Notes under the pieces: generated by a model | Told to the model about the DNA's origin: nothing | Database searches by the model: none | What the model saw: the letters and a program-made list of their open reading frames with translations, nothing else | Shown: one piece after another, positions 47,314 through 60,563 of the stretch | How the letters are laid out: every line of letters begins with the position of its first letter | Numbering within the stretch: the stretch's first letter is position 1 | DNA from: Mangrovibacter phragmitis | GTDB taxonomy: Bacteria; Pseudomonadota; Gammaproteobacteria; Enterobacterales; Enterobacteriaceae | Assembly (NCBI RefSeq): GCF_001655675.1 | Contig: NZ_LYRP01000022.1 | Location: forward strand, 1 to 64,000 | DNA: 64,000 nucleotides | Direction of reading: 5' to 3' | Position numbers and translations under genes: made by a program

Positions 47314-48639
47314 ATGTCTGTTCGGGGAATCATGTGGCTGTTAGCCACCACTGTGTTGATGTTATGTTTGCCTGTCCGCGCGGCGACCGTTGCGGATATT
47401 CAGGTATCGAATGGCGCTGAACAGGCCAGAATTACATTTTTGTTTATGGGTGACCCGCAGTACCGGTTCTCCCAGTCCTCTCCCCGAACGGTGTTACTTG
47501 ATATTCAACAAAGTGGTGTGATTCAGGGCCTGCCACTGGTATTCAGTGGCAACAACCTGGTACATCAAATTCGCTCCACTTCGTCTGGTGATCCGCAAAC
47601 ACTGCGCCTGGCGGTGGATTTAACCGAAAAAGGGACGGTTCGTGCCAGCAAACAGCCCCGGGGTGCTCAGGTTGCTGTGGTCTTTACCATTGATGCCGTG
47701 AAACCACCGCCAGCACCACCTGTAGCTGTAACGCCAGTTGTTAAACCAACGCTCTCAACCCGCCCTCCGATTACTGCCAGCGCGTCACAGAGTGGTCGCA
47801 ATCCTTTTCACAGTGATGAACCGAATGTCACCGGGGTGGTGAGCGCCCGCACACCGCCTCAACCAGTGAAAAGCCGCCCGCCAGCTGGTGGCAGCCAGGT
47901 GGTTGTGGCGATTGACGCAGGCCATGGAGGGCAGGACCCGGGGGCGATTGGCGCAGGTGGCACTCGCGAGAAAAACGTCACGTTATCTGTGGCCCGAAAA
48001 CTGCGTACCTTACTGAATAATGACCCGATGTTTAAAGGTGTGTTGACCCGCGATGGGGATTATTTCATTTCGGTGATGGGGCGTTCAGAAGTGGCCCGTA
48101 AGCAGAATGCTAACTTGCTGGTTTCCATTCATGCCGACGCCGCACCAAACCGTGAAGCCACTGGTGCTTCCGTTTGGGTGCTGTCCAACCGTCGTGCAGA
48201 CAGCGAAATGGCTGGCTGGCTGGAGCAACATGAAAAGCAGTCTGAGTTGCTGGGGGGCGCGGGAGATGTGCTGGCAAACCAGGTTGATCCTTACCTGAGC
48301 CAGGCGGTACTGGATTTACAGTTTGGTCACTCGCAGCGAGTTGGTTATGATGTTGCTACTTATGTGATTCGCCAGTTGAATAACATTGGTGATTTACACA
48401 AGCGCCATCCAGAGCATGCCAGCCTTGGTGTGCTGCGTTCTCCGGATATCCCTTCATTGCTGGTGGAAACCGGGTTTATCAGTAATAGCCGCGAAGAGCA
48501 GTTACTGGCGAGTGATGACTACCAGCAAAAAATTGCCAATGCAATTTACCAGGGGCTGAGAAACTATTTCATTGCTAATCCGTTGCAGGCATCACCCGGT
48601 GGTAAAACAAGCGGTATGATTAGCCGCAATTCACAGTAA
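47314..48639 (+). CDS. amiB: N-acetylmuramoyl-L-alanine amidase AmiB
   Basis: 441 residues from ATG 47314, with AAGGAAG upstream; the longer frame overlaps tsaE and lacks a signal at its start. Signal peptide, N-terminal AMIN domain (about 25-125), proline-rich linker, and zinc amidase_3 domain with '[15 protein letters not shown]' (zinc His), '[15 protein letters not shown]' and '[13 protein letters not shown]' (catalytic Glu). Cleaves septal peptidoglycan under EnvC control in the periplasm. Confidence 0.97.
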   Translation: MSVRGIMWLLATTVLMLCLPVRAATVADIQVSNGAEQARITFLFMGDPQYRFSQSSPRTVLLDIQQSGVIQGLPLVFSGNNLVHQIRSTSSGDPQTLRLAVDLTEKGTVRASKQPRGAQVAVVFTIDAVKPPPAPPVAVTPVVKPTLSTRPPITASASQSGRNPFHSDEPNVTGVVSARTPPQPVKSRPPAGGSQVVVAIDAGHGGQDPGAIGAGGTREKNVTLSVARKLRTLLNNDPMFKGVLTRDGDYFISVMGRSEVARKQNANLLVSIHADAAPNREATGASVWVLSNRRADSEMAGWLEQHEKQSELLGGAGDVLANQVDPYLSQAVLDLQFGHSQRVGYDVATYVIRQLNNIGDLHKRHPEHASLGVLRSPDIPSLLVETGFISNSREEQLLASDDYQQKIANAIYQGLRNYFIANPLQASPGGKTSGMISRNSQ

Positions 48640-48648
48640 GGAGAGGCT

Positions 48649-50661
48649 ATGCCGATTCAGGTACTACCACCACAACTGGCAAACCAGATAGCCGCTGGCG
48701 AGGTGGTTGAACGCCCGGCATCGGTCGTGAAAGAGCTGGTTGAAAATAGCCTGGATGCGGGTGCAACACGTATTGATATTGATATTGAACGCGGTGGCGC
48801 AAAGTTGATTCGCATACGTGATAACGGTAGCGGCATTAGCAAAGATGAACTGGCACTGGCTTTATCGCGCCATGCAACCAGTAAAATTGCCTCACTGGAC
48901 GACCTGGAAGCCATTATGAGCCTTGGTTTTCGTGGAGAGGCGCTTGCCAGTATCAGCTCAGTTTCGCGGTTAACTCTGACTTCCCGTACTGCAGACCAGC
49001 AGGAAGCCTGGCAGGCTTATGCGGAAGGTCGCGAAATGGCAGTCACAGTTAAACCCGCCGCTCACCCTCAGGGAACTACGCTGGAAGTGCTTGATTTGTT
49101 TTATAACACCCCAGCAAGGCGTAAGTTTATGCGCACGGAAAAAACCGAATTCGCGCATATTGATGAAATCATCCGTCGTATCGCGCTTGCCCGCTTTGAT
49201 GTCACAATTAATTTGTCCCATAACGGCAAAATGGTGCGCCAGTACCGGGCAGTGAAAGCGGGGGCACAAGAAGAACGGCGGCTGGGCGCCATTTGTGGCA
49301 CTGCCTTTATGGAGCACGCGCTGGCGATTGAATGGCAGCACGGTGAGTTAGGGCTTAAAGGCTGGGTGGTGGCACCAGACAGCCACAACCTGGCAAATTC
49401 TGATATCCAGTACAGCTACGTTAATGGCCGCATGATGCGTGATAAATTAATTAATCATGCCATTCGCCAGGCCTGCGAGGACCGACTGGGGCAGGATCAG
49501 TTGCCGGCGTATGTCCTGTATCTTACCGTTGACCCGCATCAGGTGGATGTGAATGTTCACCCGGCGAAACACGAAGTGCGTTTTCACCAGTCGCGCCTGG
49601 TGCACGATTTTATTTATCAGGGTGTATTGAGTGTCTTCCAGCAATATCAGGAAAACCCATTAGGGCTGAATAGCACACTTGCTGATGCCTCCGCATCCAG
49701 TGCATGGCAGCCGGAAAACCGTACCGCCTCAGGGGAAAACCAGTTCGCCCGCGCCAGTTCAGTGCCGGAAAGCCGGGGAGGGGCCGTACATGAAACCTCT
49801 GGCGGGAATTATGCCGCGCACCAATACAATGAACGTTTCACTGGAGGTGTCTCTTCCGGGCGGTTATCTGGTGCGGAAAACGACACTGGTGGAAGTGTGT
49901 CTTCTGGAAGTGGGCGTGCTTCAGACACCGGCCATTCCGGCTCAGGTGGGCAGATACCGCACAATAATAGTTGGCCTAATGCTGTGCCGGGCTATCAGAA
50001 GAAACAAGGCGCGTTATATCAAAAACTGCTGGAGACACCGCAGGTGCCTTGTGCAACCGGACAACCCGCTGAGGCACCGGCTGATAACCACACATTGTCT
50101 GCTCGTGAACAAAGCCTGGGGCGTGCGCTGACTGTGGTCGCACCGGATATGGTGTTGCTTGAGCGGCGCTCAGGTATCTGCCTGATGGCATTGCCTGTTG
50201 CACAGCGCTGGTTACGGCGTGCGCAACTTATGCCGGGGCAGGGAAAAGCCTGTGCGCAACCGTTGTTGATACCAGTACGGCTGAAACTGGATGCCGGGGA
50301 ACGGGCAACCCTGAAACAGCAGCAAGAAAAACTGCAAAATTTAGGGATAATCTTAGACATTGACGCGCAATTTGTGACTGCGCGCGCAGTGCCTTTACCC
50401 TTGAGGCAACAAAATTTACAAAACTTGATTCCTGACCTGATAGGCTACCTGGCCGGACAAAAAGAATGTGATGCAGCGCAAATTGCGCACTGGCTGGCAG
50501 GAAAGCTGGAAAGTGAACCTCATGAGTGGTCCCTTTCTCAGGCGATTACACTCCTGACAGAACTGGAGCGCCTTTGCCCACAGTTGGTGGTGTCCCCGCC
50601 AGGTGGTCTGTTACAACCTATTGATTTGAAACCGGCGATAAGCGCTCTGAAACATGACTGA
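48649..50661 (+). CDS. mutL: DNA mismatch repair protein MutL
   Basis: 670 residues, about 55 longer than E. coli MutL. GHKL ATPase motifs: '[20 protein letters not shown]', 'DNGSGI' and 'TSKI...[10 protein letters not shown]'. The DNA-binding domain holds '[14 protein letters not shown]'. The extra length lies in the linker (about residues 345-465), which is rich in Gly, Ser, Asn and Gln. The C-terminal dimer domain is intact ('[12 protein letters not shown]'). It couples MutS to MutH. It overlaps miaA by eight bases. Confidence 0.96.
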   Translation: MPIQVLPPQLANQIAAGEVVERPASVVKELVENSLDAGATRIDIDIERGGAKLIRIRDNGSGISKDELALALSRHATSKIASLDDLEAIMSLGFRGEALASISSVSRLTLTSRTADQQEAWQAYAEGREMAVTVKPAAHPQGTTLEVLDLFYNTPARRKFMRTEKTEFAHIDEIIRRIALARFDVTINLSHNGKMVRQYRAVKAGAQEERRLGAICGTAFMEHALAIEWQHGELGLKGWVVAPDSHNLANSDIQYSYVNGRMMRDKLINHAIRQACEDRLGQDQLPAYVLYLTVDPHQVDVNVHPAKHEVRFHQSRLVHDFIYQGVLSVFQQYQENPLGLNSTLADASASSAWQPENRTASGENQFARASSVPESRGGAVHETSGGNYAAHQYNERFTGGVSSGRLSGAENDTGGSVSSGSGRASDTGHSGSGGQIPHNNSWPNAVPGYQKKQGALYQKLLETPQVPCATGQPAEAPADNHTLSAREQSLGRALTVVAPDMVLLERRSGICLMALPVAQRWLRRAQLMPGQGKACAQPLLIPVRLKLDAGERATLKQQQEKLQNLGIILDIDAQFVTARAVPLPLRQQNLQNLIPDLIGYLAGQKECDAAQIAHWLAGKLESEPHEWSLSQAITLLTELERLCPQLVVSPPGGLLQPIDLKPAISALKHD

Positions 50662-51604
50662 AGTGAGTAAGCAAAACCTGCCAACGGCAATTTTTTTGAT
50701 GGGGCCAACCGCCTCCGGTAAAACAGCACTGGCAATCACATTACGGCGTTTTTTACCCGTAGAGTTGATTAGTGTTGACTCTGCCCTGATATATAAGGGA
50801 ATGGATGTCGGTACGGCAAAACCGGATGCACAAGAACTGGCACAGGCACCTCACCGGTTATTGAATATTCTGGATCCTGCGCAGGCGTATTCCGCAGCAG
50901 ATTTTCGCCGCGATGCTTTGGCGGAGATGGCATCTGTCACAGCAGCCGGAAAAATTCCGTTGTTGGTTGGTGGAACAATGCTTTATTTCAAAGCATTACT
51001 GGAAGGGTTGTCTCCTTTGCCCTCCGCGGATCCAGTAATAAGAGCACAGATTGAGCAGCAGGCACAGGCACAAGGATGGGATGCTTTACACAGGCAATTG
51101 CAGGCAATAGATCCTGTTTCTGCCGGGCGTATTCATCCGAATGATCCCCAAAGACTTTCCCGGGCACTGGAAGTTTTTTTTATTTCGGGTAAAACTTTAA
51201 CTGAGTTGACGCAAACGTCAGGGGAAGCTCTGCCTTATCAGGTGCATCAGTTCGCCATCGCCCCGGCGAGCCGTGAACTGCTCCATCAACGTATTGAGCA
51301 GCGGTTTCATCAGATGTTGGCTTCGGGATTTGAAGCAGAAGTGCGGGCGCTTTTTGCCCGCGGCGATTTGCATACGGATATGCCTTCCATTCGTTGTGTG
51401 GGGTATCGCCAGATGTGGTCTTATCTGGCGGGGGAGTGCACCTGGGACGAAATGGTTTATCGCGGTATTTGCGCCACGAGGCAGTTAGCCAAGCGGCAAA
51501 TGACCTGGTTGCGGGGCTGGGAAGGTATTCACTGGCTTGACAGTGATAACCCTGAACAAGCCTGCAATGAAGTATTACAGGTAGTTGGTGCGAAGGCTGA
51601 CTGA
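50654..51604 (+). CDS. miaA: tRNA dimethylallyltransferase MiaA
   Basis: 316 residues, E. coli length. P-loop '[11 protein letters not shown]' near 14-24, '[18 protein letters not shown]', '[14 protein letters not shown]' and 'RCVGYRQMW'. It adds the isopentenyl group to A37 of tRNAs that read UNN codons. Part of the amiB-mutL-miaA-hfq-hflX run. Confidence 0.97.
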   Translation: MTEVSKQNLPTAIFLMGPTASGKTALAITLRRFLPVELISVDSALIYKGMDVGTAKPDAQELAQAPHRLLNILDPAQAYSAADFRRDALAEMASVTAAGKIPLLVGGTMLYFKALLEGLSPLPSADPVIRAQIEQQAQAQGWDALHRQLQAIDPVSAGRIHPNDPQRLSRALEVFFISGKTLTELTQTSGEALPYQVHQFAIAPASRELLHQRIEQRFHQMLASGFEAEVRALFARGDLHTDMPSIRCVGYRQMWSYLAGECTWDEMVYRGICATRQLAKRQMTWLRGWEGIHWLDSDNPEQACNEVLQVVGAKAD

Positions 51605-51703
51605 ATGTGTACAATTGAACCGCATCGTGCGCGAGATTTTACGTCTTTTTATGAGCCTGAGGGTTCTTTAGTACAAACAACAAGCATATAAGGAAAAGAT
51701 AGA

Positions 51704-52012
51704 ATGGCTAAGGGGCAATCTTTGCAAGATCCGTTTCTGAACGCATTGCGTCGGGAACGTGTTCCAGTTTCTATTTATTTGGTGAATGGTATTAAGCTGC
51801 AAGGTCAAATTGAGTCTTTTGACCAGTTTGTGATTCTGTTGAAAAACACAGTTAGCCAAATGGTTTATAAGCACGCGATTTCTACTGTTGTTCCGTCACG
51901 CCCTGTTTCTCATCACAACAATCCGGGCACTACGGGTACCAATAGTAATTTCCATCACGGTGGTAATGCGCAAGGCGCAGGATCACAGCAGGACAGTGAC
52001 AGCGCTGAATAA
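51704..52012 (+). CDS. hfq: RNA chaperone Hfq
   Basis: 102 residues, E. coli length. Sm1 and Sm2 motifs '[19 protein letters not shown]' and '[12 protein letters not shown]' form the hexameric ring; the C-terminal tail is His/Gly/Asn/Ser-rich with acidic end. It pairs small RNAs with mRNAs. A promoter in the 99-base gap after miaA is likely, as in E. coli. Confidence 0.98.
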   Translation: MAKGQSLQDPFLNALRRERVPVSIYLVNGIKLQGQIESFDQFVILLKNTVSQMVYKHAISTVVPSRPVSHHNNPGTTGTNSNFHHGGNAQGAGSQQDSDSAE

Positions 52013-52086
52013 GTTGCTGGCTGTTAATCCACGCCGGGGAACCAGGTTAACTGTGTTCCCCGCTGGTATTTTGAGAGGTTTAACGC

Positions 52087-53367
52087 TTGTTTGACCGTTA
52101 TGACGCCGGTGAGCAGGCGGTGCTGGTACACATCTATTTTTCGCAAGACAAAGACATGGAAGATCTCCAGGAGTTTGAATCTCTGGTTTCTTCAGCAGGT
52201 GTCGACGCTTTGCAGGTGATTACTGGTACCCGTAAGGCGCCGCACCCGAAGTATTTTGTTGGTGAAGGTAAGGCTGAAGAGATTGCTGATGCAGTGAAAG
52301 CCACTGGGGCATCAGTTGTTCTTTTCGACCATGCATTAAGCCCTGCTCAGGAACGCAATCTTGAGCGTTTATGCGAATGTCGGGTTATCGACAGGACCGG
52401 ACTCATTCTGGATATATTTGCCCAGCGTGCGCGTACACATGAAGGGAAATTGCAGGTGGAACTGGCGCAGTTGCGTCACCTTGCTACCCGTCTGGTACGT
52501 GGCTGGACCCACCTTGAACGCCAAAAAGGGGGGATAGGCCTGCGCGGCCCGGGTGAAACGCAGTTGGAAACGGACAGACGTTTGTTGCGTAACCGTATAT
52601 CCCAAATTTTATCGCGCCTTGAACGTGTTGAGAAACAACGTGAGCAAGGCCGGCGGGCGCGAACCCGCGCGGATGTTCCCACCGTTTCGCTGGTGGGCTA
52701 TACCAACGCCGGGAAATCCACACTATTCAACAGCCTGACGACTGCGGAAGTTTATGCAGCCGATCAGCTCTTCGCGACACTCGATCCTACCTTGCGCCGT
52801 ATTGATGTGGCGGATGTGGGTGAAACTGTGCTGGCGGATACCGTTGGGTTTATTCGCCATTTACCGCATGACCTGGTGGCGGCGTTTAAAGCCACGTTGC
52901 AGGAAACGCGCCAGGCAACACTGTTACTGCATGTTATTGATGCATCAGATGTCAGAGTGCAGGAGAACATCGAAGCCGTAAATGCGGTACTTGATGAAAT
53001 TGATGCACTGGAAATCCCTACGCTGCTGGTGATGAACAAAATCGATTGCCTGGACGGTTTTGCGCCACGTATCGACAGGGATGAAAATGATGTACCTGTT
53101 CGTGTCTGGCTTTCTGCGCAGACAGGAGAAGGTATACCACTGCTTTTCCAGGCTTTAACGGAACGTTTGTCGGGGGAGATTGCGTTGCATACGTTACGTT
53201 TACCTCCTCAGGCCGGGCGTTTGAGAAGCCGGTTTTATCAGCTTCAGGCGATAGAAAAAGAGTGGATGGAGGACGATGGCAGCATGGGCCTGCAGGTGCG
53301 TTTGCCTGTGGTTGACTGGCGTCGCCTTTGTAAACAAGAGCCTGCGTTGGTGGATTACATCACCTGA
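52087..53367 (+). CDS. hflX: Ribosome-associated GTPase HflX
   Basis: 426 residues, E. coli length, from TTG 52087 with GAGAGG upstream. N-terminal HflX domain ('[14 protein letters not shown]', '[14 protein letters not shown]'), then the glycine-rich '[17 protein letters not shown]' linker and the G domain: '[12 protein letters not shown]', '[11 protein letters not shown]', 'NKIDCLD'. It splits stalled ribosomes after heat shock. Confidence 0.97.
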   Translation: MFDRYDAGEQAVLVHIYFSQDKDMEDLQEFESLVSSAGVDALQVITGTRKAPHPKYFVGEGKAEEIADAVKATGASVVLFDHALSPAQERNLERLCECRVIDRTGLILDIFAQRARTHEGKLQVELAQLRHLATRLVRGWTHLERQKGGIGLRGPGETQLETDRRLLRNRISQILSRLERVEKQREQGRRARTRADVPTVSLVGYTNAGKSTLFNSLTTAEVYAADQLFATLDPTLRRIDVADVGETVLADTVGFIRHLPHDLVAAFKATLQETRQATLLLHVIDASDVRVQENIEAVNAVLDEIDALEIPTLLVMNKIDCLDGFAPRIDRDENDVPVRVWLSAQTGEGIPLLFQALTERLSGEIALHTLRLPPQAGRLRSRFYQLQAIEKEWMEDDGSMGLQVRLPVVDWRRLCKQEPALVDYIT

Positions 53368-53435
53368 TGCAGGTATGCCCTGAAGACATTTCCCCTGCGG
53401 GGGATATCACCGCATAACAAGTATGGAGCATAAAC

Positions 53436-54686
53436 ATGGCGTGGAATCAGCCCGGTAATAACGGACAGGACCGCGACCCGTGGGGCAGCAGCAATAATCA
53501 AGGCGGCAACTCTGGGGGAAGCAAAGGAGGGCGGGATCAGGGGCCACCTGATCTGGATGATATCTTCCGTAAACTGAGTAAAAAGCTCGGTGGGTTTGGC
53601 GGCGGTAGTGGCTCAGGCAATACACCGCAAGGTTCGCGTAGTCCTGTGGGCGGGCGCGTCATTGGTATTGTTGTTGTCGCTGCCGTGATAATTTGGGCTG
53701 CCAGCGGTTTCTATACTATCAAAGAAGCGGAACGTGGGGTTGTTACCCGCTTCGGAAAATTCAGTCACCTGGTGGAGCCGGGTCTGAACTGGAAACCGAC
53801 TTTCATTGATGAGGTCAGGCCAGTTAACGTTGAATCAGTACGTGAACTGGCGGCGTCCGGCATCATGCTGACAGCCGATGAAAACGTTGTGCGTGTAGAA
53901 ATGAACGTGCAGTACCGGGTAACCGACCCTGAAAAATATTTGTTCAGTGTGACCAGCCCGGACGACAGTCTGCGCCAGGCGACAGATAGCGCGCTGCGCG
54001 GTGTTATCGGCAAATATACGATGGATAAAATTCTGACAGAAGGCCGTACGCTGATTCGTGCCGATACCCAACGCGAACTGGAAGAAACCATCAAGCCTTA
54101 CAACATGGGGATTACGCTGCTGGATGTGAACTTCCAGACCGCGCGTCCACCAGAAGAAGTAAAAGCCGCGTTTGACGATGCGATTGCCGCGCGTGAAAAC
54201 GAACAGCAGTACATCCGTGAAGCAGAAGCTTATGCGAATGAAGTTCAGCCGCGTGCGAATGGTCAGGCACAGCGTATTCTGGAAGAAGCTCGTGCTTATA
54301 AAGCCCAGACTGTTCTGGAAGCGCAAGGTGAAGTGGCTCGCTTTGCTGAGTTGCTGCCGCAATACAAAGCGGCCCCGGAAATTACCCGTGAGCGTCTGTA
54401 TATCGAGACCATGGAAAAAGTACTGAGCCACACGCGCAAAGTACTGGTAAACGATAATGGCAATAAATTGATGGTGTTGCCGCTTGACCAATTGATGAAG
54501 GGGGCATCCTCCTCTGATGCAAAGCCGGAAAGCAGTAGTAGCACCGGTCAATTGTTACATCTTCCGCCTGTCTCTGGCTCCGGTGGCAGTGCTGCCAGCA
54601 AATCGTCATCCAGCCAGGGCGATATCATGGACCAGCGCCGTGCGGATGCGCAGCGTAACGACTACCAGCGCCGTGGAGGGGAGTAA
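53436..54686 (+). CDS. hflK: FtsH regulator HflK
   Basis: 416 residues. A Gly/Asn-rich cytosolic N-terminus, one membrane helix ('VIGIVVVAAVIIWAASGFYT', about 70-89), SPFH/band-7 domain and a coiled-coil with 'ARENEQQYIREAEAYANEV', then a Ser-rich tail. With HflC it forms the cage that encloses FtsH in the inner membrane. hflC starts two bases after its stop. Confidence 0.97.
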   Translation: MAWNQPGNNGQDRDPWGSSNNQGGNSGGSKGGRDQGPPDLDDIFRKLSKKLGGFGGGSGSGNTPQGSRSPVGGRVIGIVVVAAVIIWAASGFYTIKEAERGVVTRFGKFSHLVEPGLNWKPTFIDEVRPVNVESVRELAASGIMLTADENVVRVEMNVQYRVTDPEKYLFSVTSPDDSLRQATDSALRGVIGKYTMDKILTEGRTLIRADTQRELEETIKPYNMGITLLDVNFQTARPPEEVKAAFDDAIAARENEQQYIREAEAYANEVQPRANGQAQRILEEARAYKAQTVLEAQGEVARFAELLPQYKAAPEITRERLYIETMEKVLSHTRKVLVNDNGNKLMVLPLDQLMKGASSSDAKPESSSSTGQLLHLPPVSGSGGSAASKSSSSQGDIMDQRRADAQRNDYQRRGGE

Positions 54687-54688
54687 CA

Positions 54689-55690
54689 ATGCGTAAATCG
54701 TTGATTGGAATTATTATTGTTGTTCTGGTTGTCATGTACACCTCGTTGTTTACGGTGAAAGAAGGCGAACGTGGCATTGTCCTGCGCTTCGGGAAAGTGT
54801 TGCGTGATAACGACAACAAGCCTGAGGTTTTCGAACCGGGGCTGCATTTTAAACTGCCGTTTATCACTACCGTAAAAACGCTGGATGCACGTATCCAGAC
54901 GATGGATAACCAGGCAGACCGCTTCGTTACCAAAGAGAAAAAAGACCTGATTGTTGATTCCTATATCAAATGGCGGATCAGCGATTTCAGCCGCTACTAT
55001 CTGGCAACAGGTGGTGGGGATGTTTCTCAGGCAGAAGTGTTGTTAAAACGTAAGTTCAGTGACCGTCTGCGTTCTGAAATTGGCCGTTTGGATGTAAAAG
55101 ACATCGTAACGGATTCCCGTGGGCGTTTAACGCTGGAAGTGCGTGACGCGCTGAACTCCGGTTCTGCCGGCTCAGACGACGAAGTGGCCACGCCAGCTGC
55201 TGACGATGCCATTGCAACGGCGGCAGCCCGTGTGGAGCAGGAAACGAATGGCAAAGTTGCGGCGGTGAACCCGAACAGTATGGCGGCGCTGGGGATTGAA
55301 GTGGTTGATGTCCGCATCAAACAAATCAACCTGCCAGCAGAAGTCTCTGAAGCGATTTACAACCGTATGCGTGCTGAGCGTGAAGCTGTCGCCCGTCGTC
55401 ACCGTTCTCAGGGCCAGGAAGAAGCAGAGAAATTGCGTGCTGCTGCCGACTATGAAGTGACGCGTACTCTGGCTGAGGCGCAACGTCAGGCACTGATTGA
55501 ACGTGGGGAAGGGGATGCTCAGGCAGCGAAACTGTTTGCTGATGCATTCGGTAAGGACCCGGATTTCTTCGCCTTTATTCGTAGCCTCAAGGCATATCAA
55601 AGCAGCTTTGGCGGTAACGATGTAATGGTAATGAGCCCGGACAGTGACTTCTTCCGCTACATGAAGACACCAACAGGTAATTCACGCTAA
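54689..55690 (+). CDS. hflC: FtsH regulator HflC
   Basis: 333 residues with an N-terminal membrane anchor ('LIGIIIVVLVVMYTSLFTV'), SPFH domain ('GIVLRFGKVL', 'PGLHFKLPFI') and a long helical region with 'AERGE'-type charged repeats ending in 'DSDFFRYMKTP'. Forms the HflKC-FtsH complex. Transcription ends at the strong hairpin at 55711. Confidence 0.97.
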   Translation: MRKSLIGIIIVVLVVMYTSLFTVKEGERGIVLRFGKVLRDNDNKPEVFEPGLHFKLPFITTVKTLDARIQTMDNQADRFVTKEKKDLIVDSYIKWRISDFSRYYLATGGGDVSQAEVLLKRKFSDRLRSEIGRLDVKDIVTDSRGRLTLEVRDALNSGSAGSDDEVATPAADDAIATAAARVEQETNGKVAAVNPNSMAALGIEVVDVRIKQINLPAEVSEAIYNRMRAEREAVARRHRSQGQEEAEKLRAAADYEVTRTLAEAQRQALIERGEGDAQAAKLFADAFGKDPDFFAFIRSLKAYQSSFGGNDVMVMSPDSDFFRYMKTPTGNSR

Positions 55691-55710
55691 GATAGCGCAC
55701 ATGTTTTGTT

Positions 55711-55740
55711 AAAGAGCCGGTTTAATCCGGCTCTTTTTTT
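55711..55740 (+). terminator. Terminator after hflC
   Basis: AAAGAGCCGG and CCGGCTCTTT form a ten-pair stem with a six-base loop and run into seven T. It closes the amiB-to-hflC superoperon. Confidence 0.93.
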
Positions 55741-55758
55741 GTCCGTGGAAAATGAAAA

Positions 55759-55956
55759 ATGAACACAACAATCTGGATGGCAGTCGCACTGGTATTGGTA
55801 CTGGAAGGGATTGGTCCAATGATATATCCCGGAGCCTGGCGCAAAATGGTACAGAGTTTGTCGCAATTACCTGACCATTTGTTACGCCGTTTTGGTGGCG
55901 GTCTTGTGGTTGCAGGTATCGTTGTCTACTACATGTTGACGAAAACGATTAACTGA
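55759..55956 (+). CDS. yjeT: YjeT, DUF2065 small membrane protein
   Basis: 65 residues. 'MNTTIWMAVALVLVLEGIGP' and 'MIYPGAWRKMVQSLSQLPD' match DUF2065 (E. coli YjeT), with a second helix near the C-terminus. It is an inner-membrane protein of unknown role, placed between hflC and purA as in E. coli. Confidence 0.92.
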   Translation: MNTTIWMAVALVLVLEGIGPMIYPGAWRKMVQSLSQLPDHLLRRFGGGLVVAGIVVYYMLTKTIN

Positions 55957-56055
55957 GCAAAAATTCGGCAAAAAACTCAAAATCTGTATACAAAAAGTGC
56001 TGAACATCGGGAGATCCGGTGGTAGAATCCATTTTTAAGCAAACGGTGATTTTGA

Positions 56056-57357
<1,302 letters not shown>

Positions 57358-57365
57358 TCGTCCCC

Positions 57366-57389
57366 GGGCAGAAAGGCTCCTTTCTGCCC
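57366..57389 (+). terminator. Terminator after purA
   Basis: GGGCAGAAAGG and CCTTTCTGCCC pair perfectly (11 pairs) across a two-base loop, followed by TGTTCATTTTC. Confidence 0.8.
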
Positions 57390-57563
57390 TGTTCATTTTC
57401 TGTTGGGTTCAAAACGCCAAAAAACACATCAAAAACAGGATAAACCCTGCCTTTTTTGCACCTTTTCCTAAATAAATTAGCGGCCTGGCTGGTGGCTGGT
57501 TTATCATCAATACAAATCCCCTGCCAGGGGAGTAAGCCCTTTGTGCAGCTATCTGAGGTTGAT

Positions 57564-57989
57564 GTGCAGTTAACAAGTTTTACTGACTATGGTTTACGCG
57601 CGCTGATTTATCTGGCGGCATTGCCTAAAGACAGGATGACCAGTATCTCCGAAGTGACACAGATTTATGGTGTGTCGCGTAATCATATGGTCAAAATTAT
57701 TAACCAGCTTAGCCGGGCCGGTTATGTCGATGCTGTTCGGGGTAAAAATGGCGGTATTCGCCTGGGTAAACCGGCTGAAAGCATTCGTATTGGCGATGTC
57801 GTTCGGGCGCTTGAACCGTTGCAACTGGTTAACTGTAGCGGTGAGTTTTGCCATATCACTCCGGCTTGCCGGCTCAGGCAAGTGCTGGCACAAGGTGTGC
57901 AGCATTTTCTTCAGGAGCTTGATAACCACACCCTGGCAGAAATGGTGGATGCAAACCCACCGCTTTATCAATTACTACAGGTGGAATAA
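57564..57989 (+). CDS. nsrR: Nitric-oxide-sensing repressor NsrR
   Basis: 141 residues from GTG 57564 with GAGG five bases upstream, the length of E. coli NsrR; the longer frame from 57456 is rejected. Rrf2-family winged helix ('[17 protein letters not shown]', '[20 protein letters not shown]') and three cysteines C-x4-C-x5-C in '[13 protein letters not shown]' that hold the NO-sensitive iron-sulfur cluster. Represses NO-detoxification genes. First gene of nsrR-rnr-rlmB, 39 bases before rnr. Confidence 0.97.
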   Translation: MQLTSFTDYGLRALIYLAALPKDRMTSISEVTQIYGVSRNHMVKIINQLSRAGYVDAVRGKNGGIRLGKPAESIRIGDVVRALEPLQLVNCSGEFCHITPACRLRQVLAQGVQHFLQELDNHTLAEMVDANPPLYQLLQVE

Positions 57990-58028
57990 ATGCCTGAACT
58001 GCCCGAGGATGACAACGGAGGAACCGAT

Positions 58029-60461
58029 ATGTCACAAGATCCTTTCCAGGAACGCGAAGCAGAGAAATATGCCAATCCTATTCCCAGCAGGGAGTTTATT
58101 CTTGATCATCTGTCAAAGCAGGAAAAACCTGCTAATCGTGAAGAACTGGCAAAAGCATTAGGGATTGAAGGCGAAGAGCAAACTGAAGCATTGCGCCGCC
58201 GCCTGCGTGCTATGGAGCGTGACGGCCAACTGGTCTTCACCCGCCGGCAGTGCTATGCCTTACCGGAACGCCTGGACCTGGTGAAAGGCACCGTTATGGG
58301 GCACCGCGATGGTTACGGTTTTTTGCGGGTTGAAGGCCGGGCAGATGATCTTTACCTGTCCTCTGAACAAATGAAAGCCTGCATCCACGGTGATGTAGTG
58401 CTCGCACAGCCACTCGGCGCAGACCGCCGTGGCCGTAGGGAAGCCCGTATCGTGCGGGTTCTGGTACCAAAAACCAGTCAAATTGTTGGTCGTTATTTTA
58501 TTGATGCAGGGGTTGGGTTTGTTGTCCCGGATGACAGTCGCCTGAGCTTTGACATTCTTATTCCACCGGAAGAGATCATGGGTGCCCGGATGGGTTTTAT
58601 GGTGGTGGTGGAACTGACCCAACGCCCCACCCGGCGTACTAAAGCAATAGGGAAAATTGTTGAAGTACTCGGTGAAAATATGGGTACTGGCATGGCAGTG
58701 GATATCGCGCTGCGTACTCATGAAATTCCTTATGTATGGCCCCAGGCGGTTGAAGAGCAGATTGCCGGGCTGAAAGAAGAGGTGCCCGAATCTGCCAAAG
58801 CCGGGCGTGTCGATTTACGTGACTTACCCCTGGTCACCATTGATGGTGAAGATGCCCGCGACTTTGATGATGCTGTATACTGTGAGAAAAAACGCGGTGG
58901 TGGCTGGCGTTTGTGGGTAGCGATTGCGGATGTCAGTTACTATGTTCGTCCTTATACCGCGCTGGATAAAGAAGCCCATAACCGTGGTACATCGGTTTAC
59001 TTCCCTTCCCAGGTAGTGCCAATGCTGCCGGAAGTGCTCTCAAATGGGTTGTGCTCACTGAACCCACAAGTAGACCGCCTGTGTATGGTTTGTGAGATGA
59101 CCATATCTTCGAAAGGGAAGCTGAGCGGGTTCCAGTTCTACGAAGCGGTAATGAGCTCCCATGCGCGCCTGACTTACACCAAGGTGTGGCATATTCTGCA
59201 AGGTGATGAAGAACTGCGTGAGCACTACCGCCCGCTAGTGAAACACCTGGAAGAATTGCATAACCTGTACAAAGTACTGGACAGCGCACGAGCAGAGCGT
59301 GGCGGGATCTCGTTTGAAAGTGAAGAAGCTAAATTTATCTTTAATGCGGAACGCCGCATTGAACGTATCGAGCAAACTCAGCGTAACGATGCCCACAAGC
59401 TGATTGAAGAGTGCATGATTCTGGCGAATATCTCCGCAGCCCGTTTTGTGGAGAAAAGCAAAGAGCCGGCACTGTTCCGTATTCATGATCGCCCCAGCAC
59501 AGAGGCGATTACCTCTTTCCGTTCAGTGCTGTCAGAACTGGGGTTAAGCCTGCCGGGAGGGGATAAGCCTGAACCGGCAGATTACTCCGCATTGTTGGCA
59601 TCTATTGCAGACAGGCCTGATCATGAAATGCTGCAAACTATGCTGCTGCGCTCCATGAAACAAGCAGTGTACGACCCGGAAAACCGTGGGCACTTTGGCC
59701 TGGCGCTGCAATCTTATGCGCACTTCACATCGCCGATTCGCCGTTACCCGGACTTATCTTTACACCGGGCAATCAAATATTTGCTCGCCCGTCAGAACGG
59801 GGAGACCGGTACCAGCACTCCAGGTGGCGGCTGGCACTATGGCACGGAGGAGATGATTCAGCTTGGTCTGCACTGCTCCATGACCGAGCGCCGTGCCGAC
59901 GAAGCAACCCGCGATGTGGCAGACTGGCTGAAATGTGACTTCATGCAAGACCAGGTCGGTCAAACCTTTGGCGGCGTGATTTCCAGTGTGACCGGCTTCG
60001 GTTTCTTTGTGCGCCTTGATGACTTATTTATTGACGGCCTGGTGCATGTCTCGTCACTGGATAATGACTACTATCGTTTCGACCAGATAGGCCAGCGGCT
60101 GATTGGTGAGTCAGGTGGTCAGACTTATCGCCTGGGTGACCGTGTGCAGGTACGGGTTGAAGGGGTCAACATGGATGAACGCAAAATCGATTTTGCGTTG
60201 ATTTCCAGTGAGCGCAAAGTGCGCGGTGCCGGAAAAACCGCACGGGAGAAAAGTAAAAAAGATGCTGCCAGCACCCGGCCTCCAAGGCGGCGCCAGGGCG
60301 ATAAACGTGTGAATTTCGAGCCAGATAGCGAGTTCCGCAGTGAAAAGCCGAAAAAGTCACGCGCACAAAAGAACAAAAAAGCGAAAAAACCTTCGGAAAA
60401 AACACGTAAAATTGCAGAAGCAACTAAAGCGAAGCGTGCGGCGAAGAAAAAAGCGCAATAG
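58029..60461 (+). CDS. rnr: Ribonuclease R
   Basis: 810 residues from ATG 58029 behind GGAGG (58017 region); an in-frame ATG at 57990 touches the nsrR stop and is less likely. N-terminal helix-turn-helix, two cold-shock domains, the RNB domain with '[15 protein letters not shown]' (catalytic aspartates near residues 272-281), S1 domain ('[20 protein letters not shown]') and a long lysine-rich tail. Degrades structured RNA 3' to 5'. Confidence 0.98.
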   Translation: MSQDPFQEREAEKYANPIPSREFILDHLSKQEKPANREELAKALGIEGEEQTEALRRRLRAMERDGQLVFTRRQCYALPERLDLVKGTVMGHRDGYGFLRVEGRADDLYLSSEQMKACIHGDVVLAQPLGADRRGRREARIVRVLVPKTSQIVGRYFIDAGVGFVVPDDSRLSFDILIPPEEIMGARMGFMVVVELTQRPTRRTKAIGKIVEVLGENMGTGMAVDIALRTHEIPYVWPQAVEEQIAGLKEEVPESAKAGRVDLRDLPLVTIDGEDARDFDDAVYCEKKRGGGWRLWVAIADVSYYVRPYTALDKEAHNRGTSVYFPSQVVPMLPEVLSNGLCSLNPQVDRLCMVCEMTISSKGKLSGFQFYEAVMSSHARLTYTKVWHILQGDEELREHYRPLVKHLEELHNLYKVLDSARAERGGISFESEEAKFIFNAERRIERIEQTQRNDAHKLIEECMILANISAARFVEKSKEPALFRIHDRPSTEAITSFRSVLSELGLSLPGGDKPEPADYSALLASIADRPDHEMLQTMLLRSMKQAVYDPENRGHFGLALQSYAHFTSPIRRYPDLSLHRAIKYLLARQNGETGTSTPGGGWHYGTEEMIQLGLHCSMTERRADEATRDVADWLKCDFMQDQVGQTFGGVISSVTGFGFFVRLDDLFIDGLVHVSSLDNDYYRFDQIGQRLIGESGGQTYRLGDRVQVRVEGVNMDERKIDFALISSERKVRGAGKTAREKSKKDAASTRPPRRRQGDKRVNFEPDSEFRSEKPKKSRAQKNKKAKKPSEKTRKIAEATKAKRAAKKKAQ

Positions 60462-60491
60462 CGCAGCCTACGGCTGATAAACTAACAGCAG

Positions 60492-60523
60492 GCTCCGTCC
60501 AACCGGGCGGAGCTTTGTTTTTT
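60492..60523 (+). terminator. Terminator-like hairpin between rnr and rlmB
   Basis: GCTCCGTCC pairs with GGGCGGAGC (one G-T pair), followed by TTTGTTTTTT. It could partly separate rlmB from rnr. Confidence 0.75.
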
Positions 60524-60563
60524 GACTGTAACCCGGGCGCAGTGCCCAGAGTGAGTACCATAC

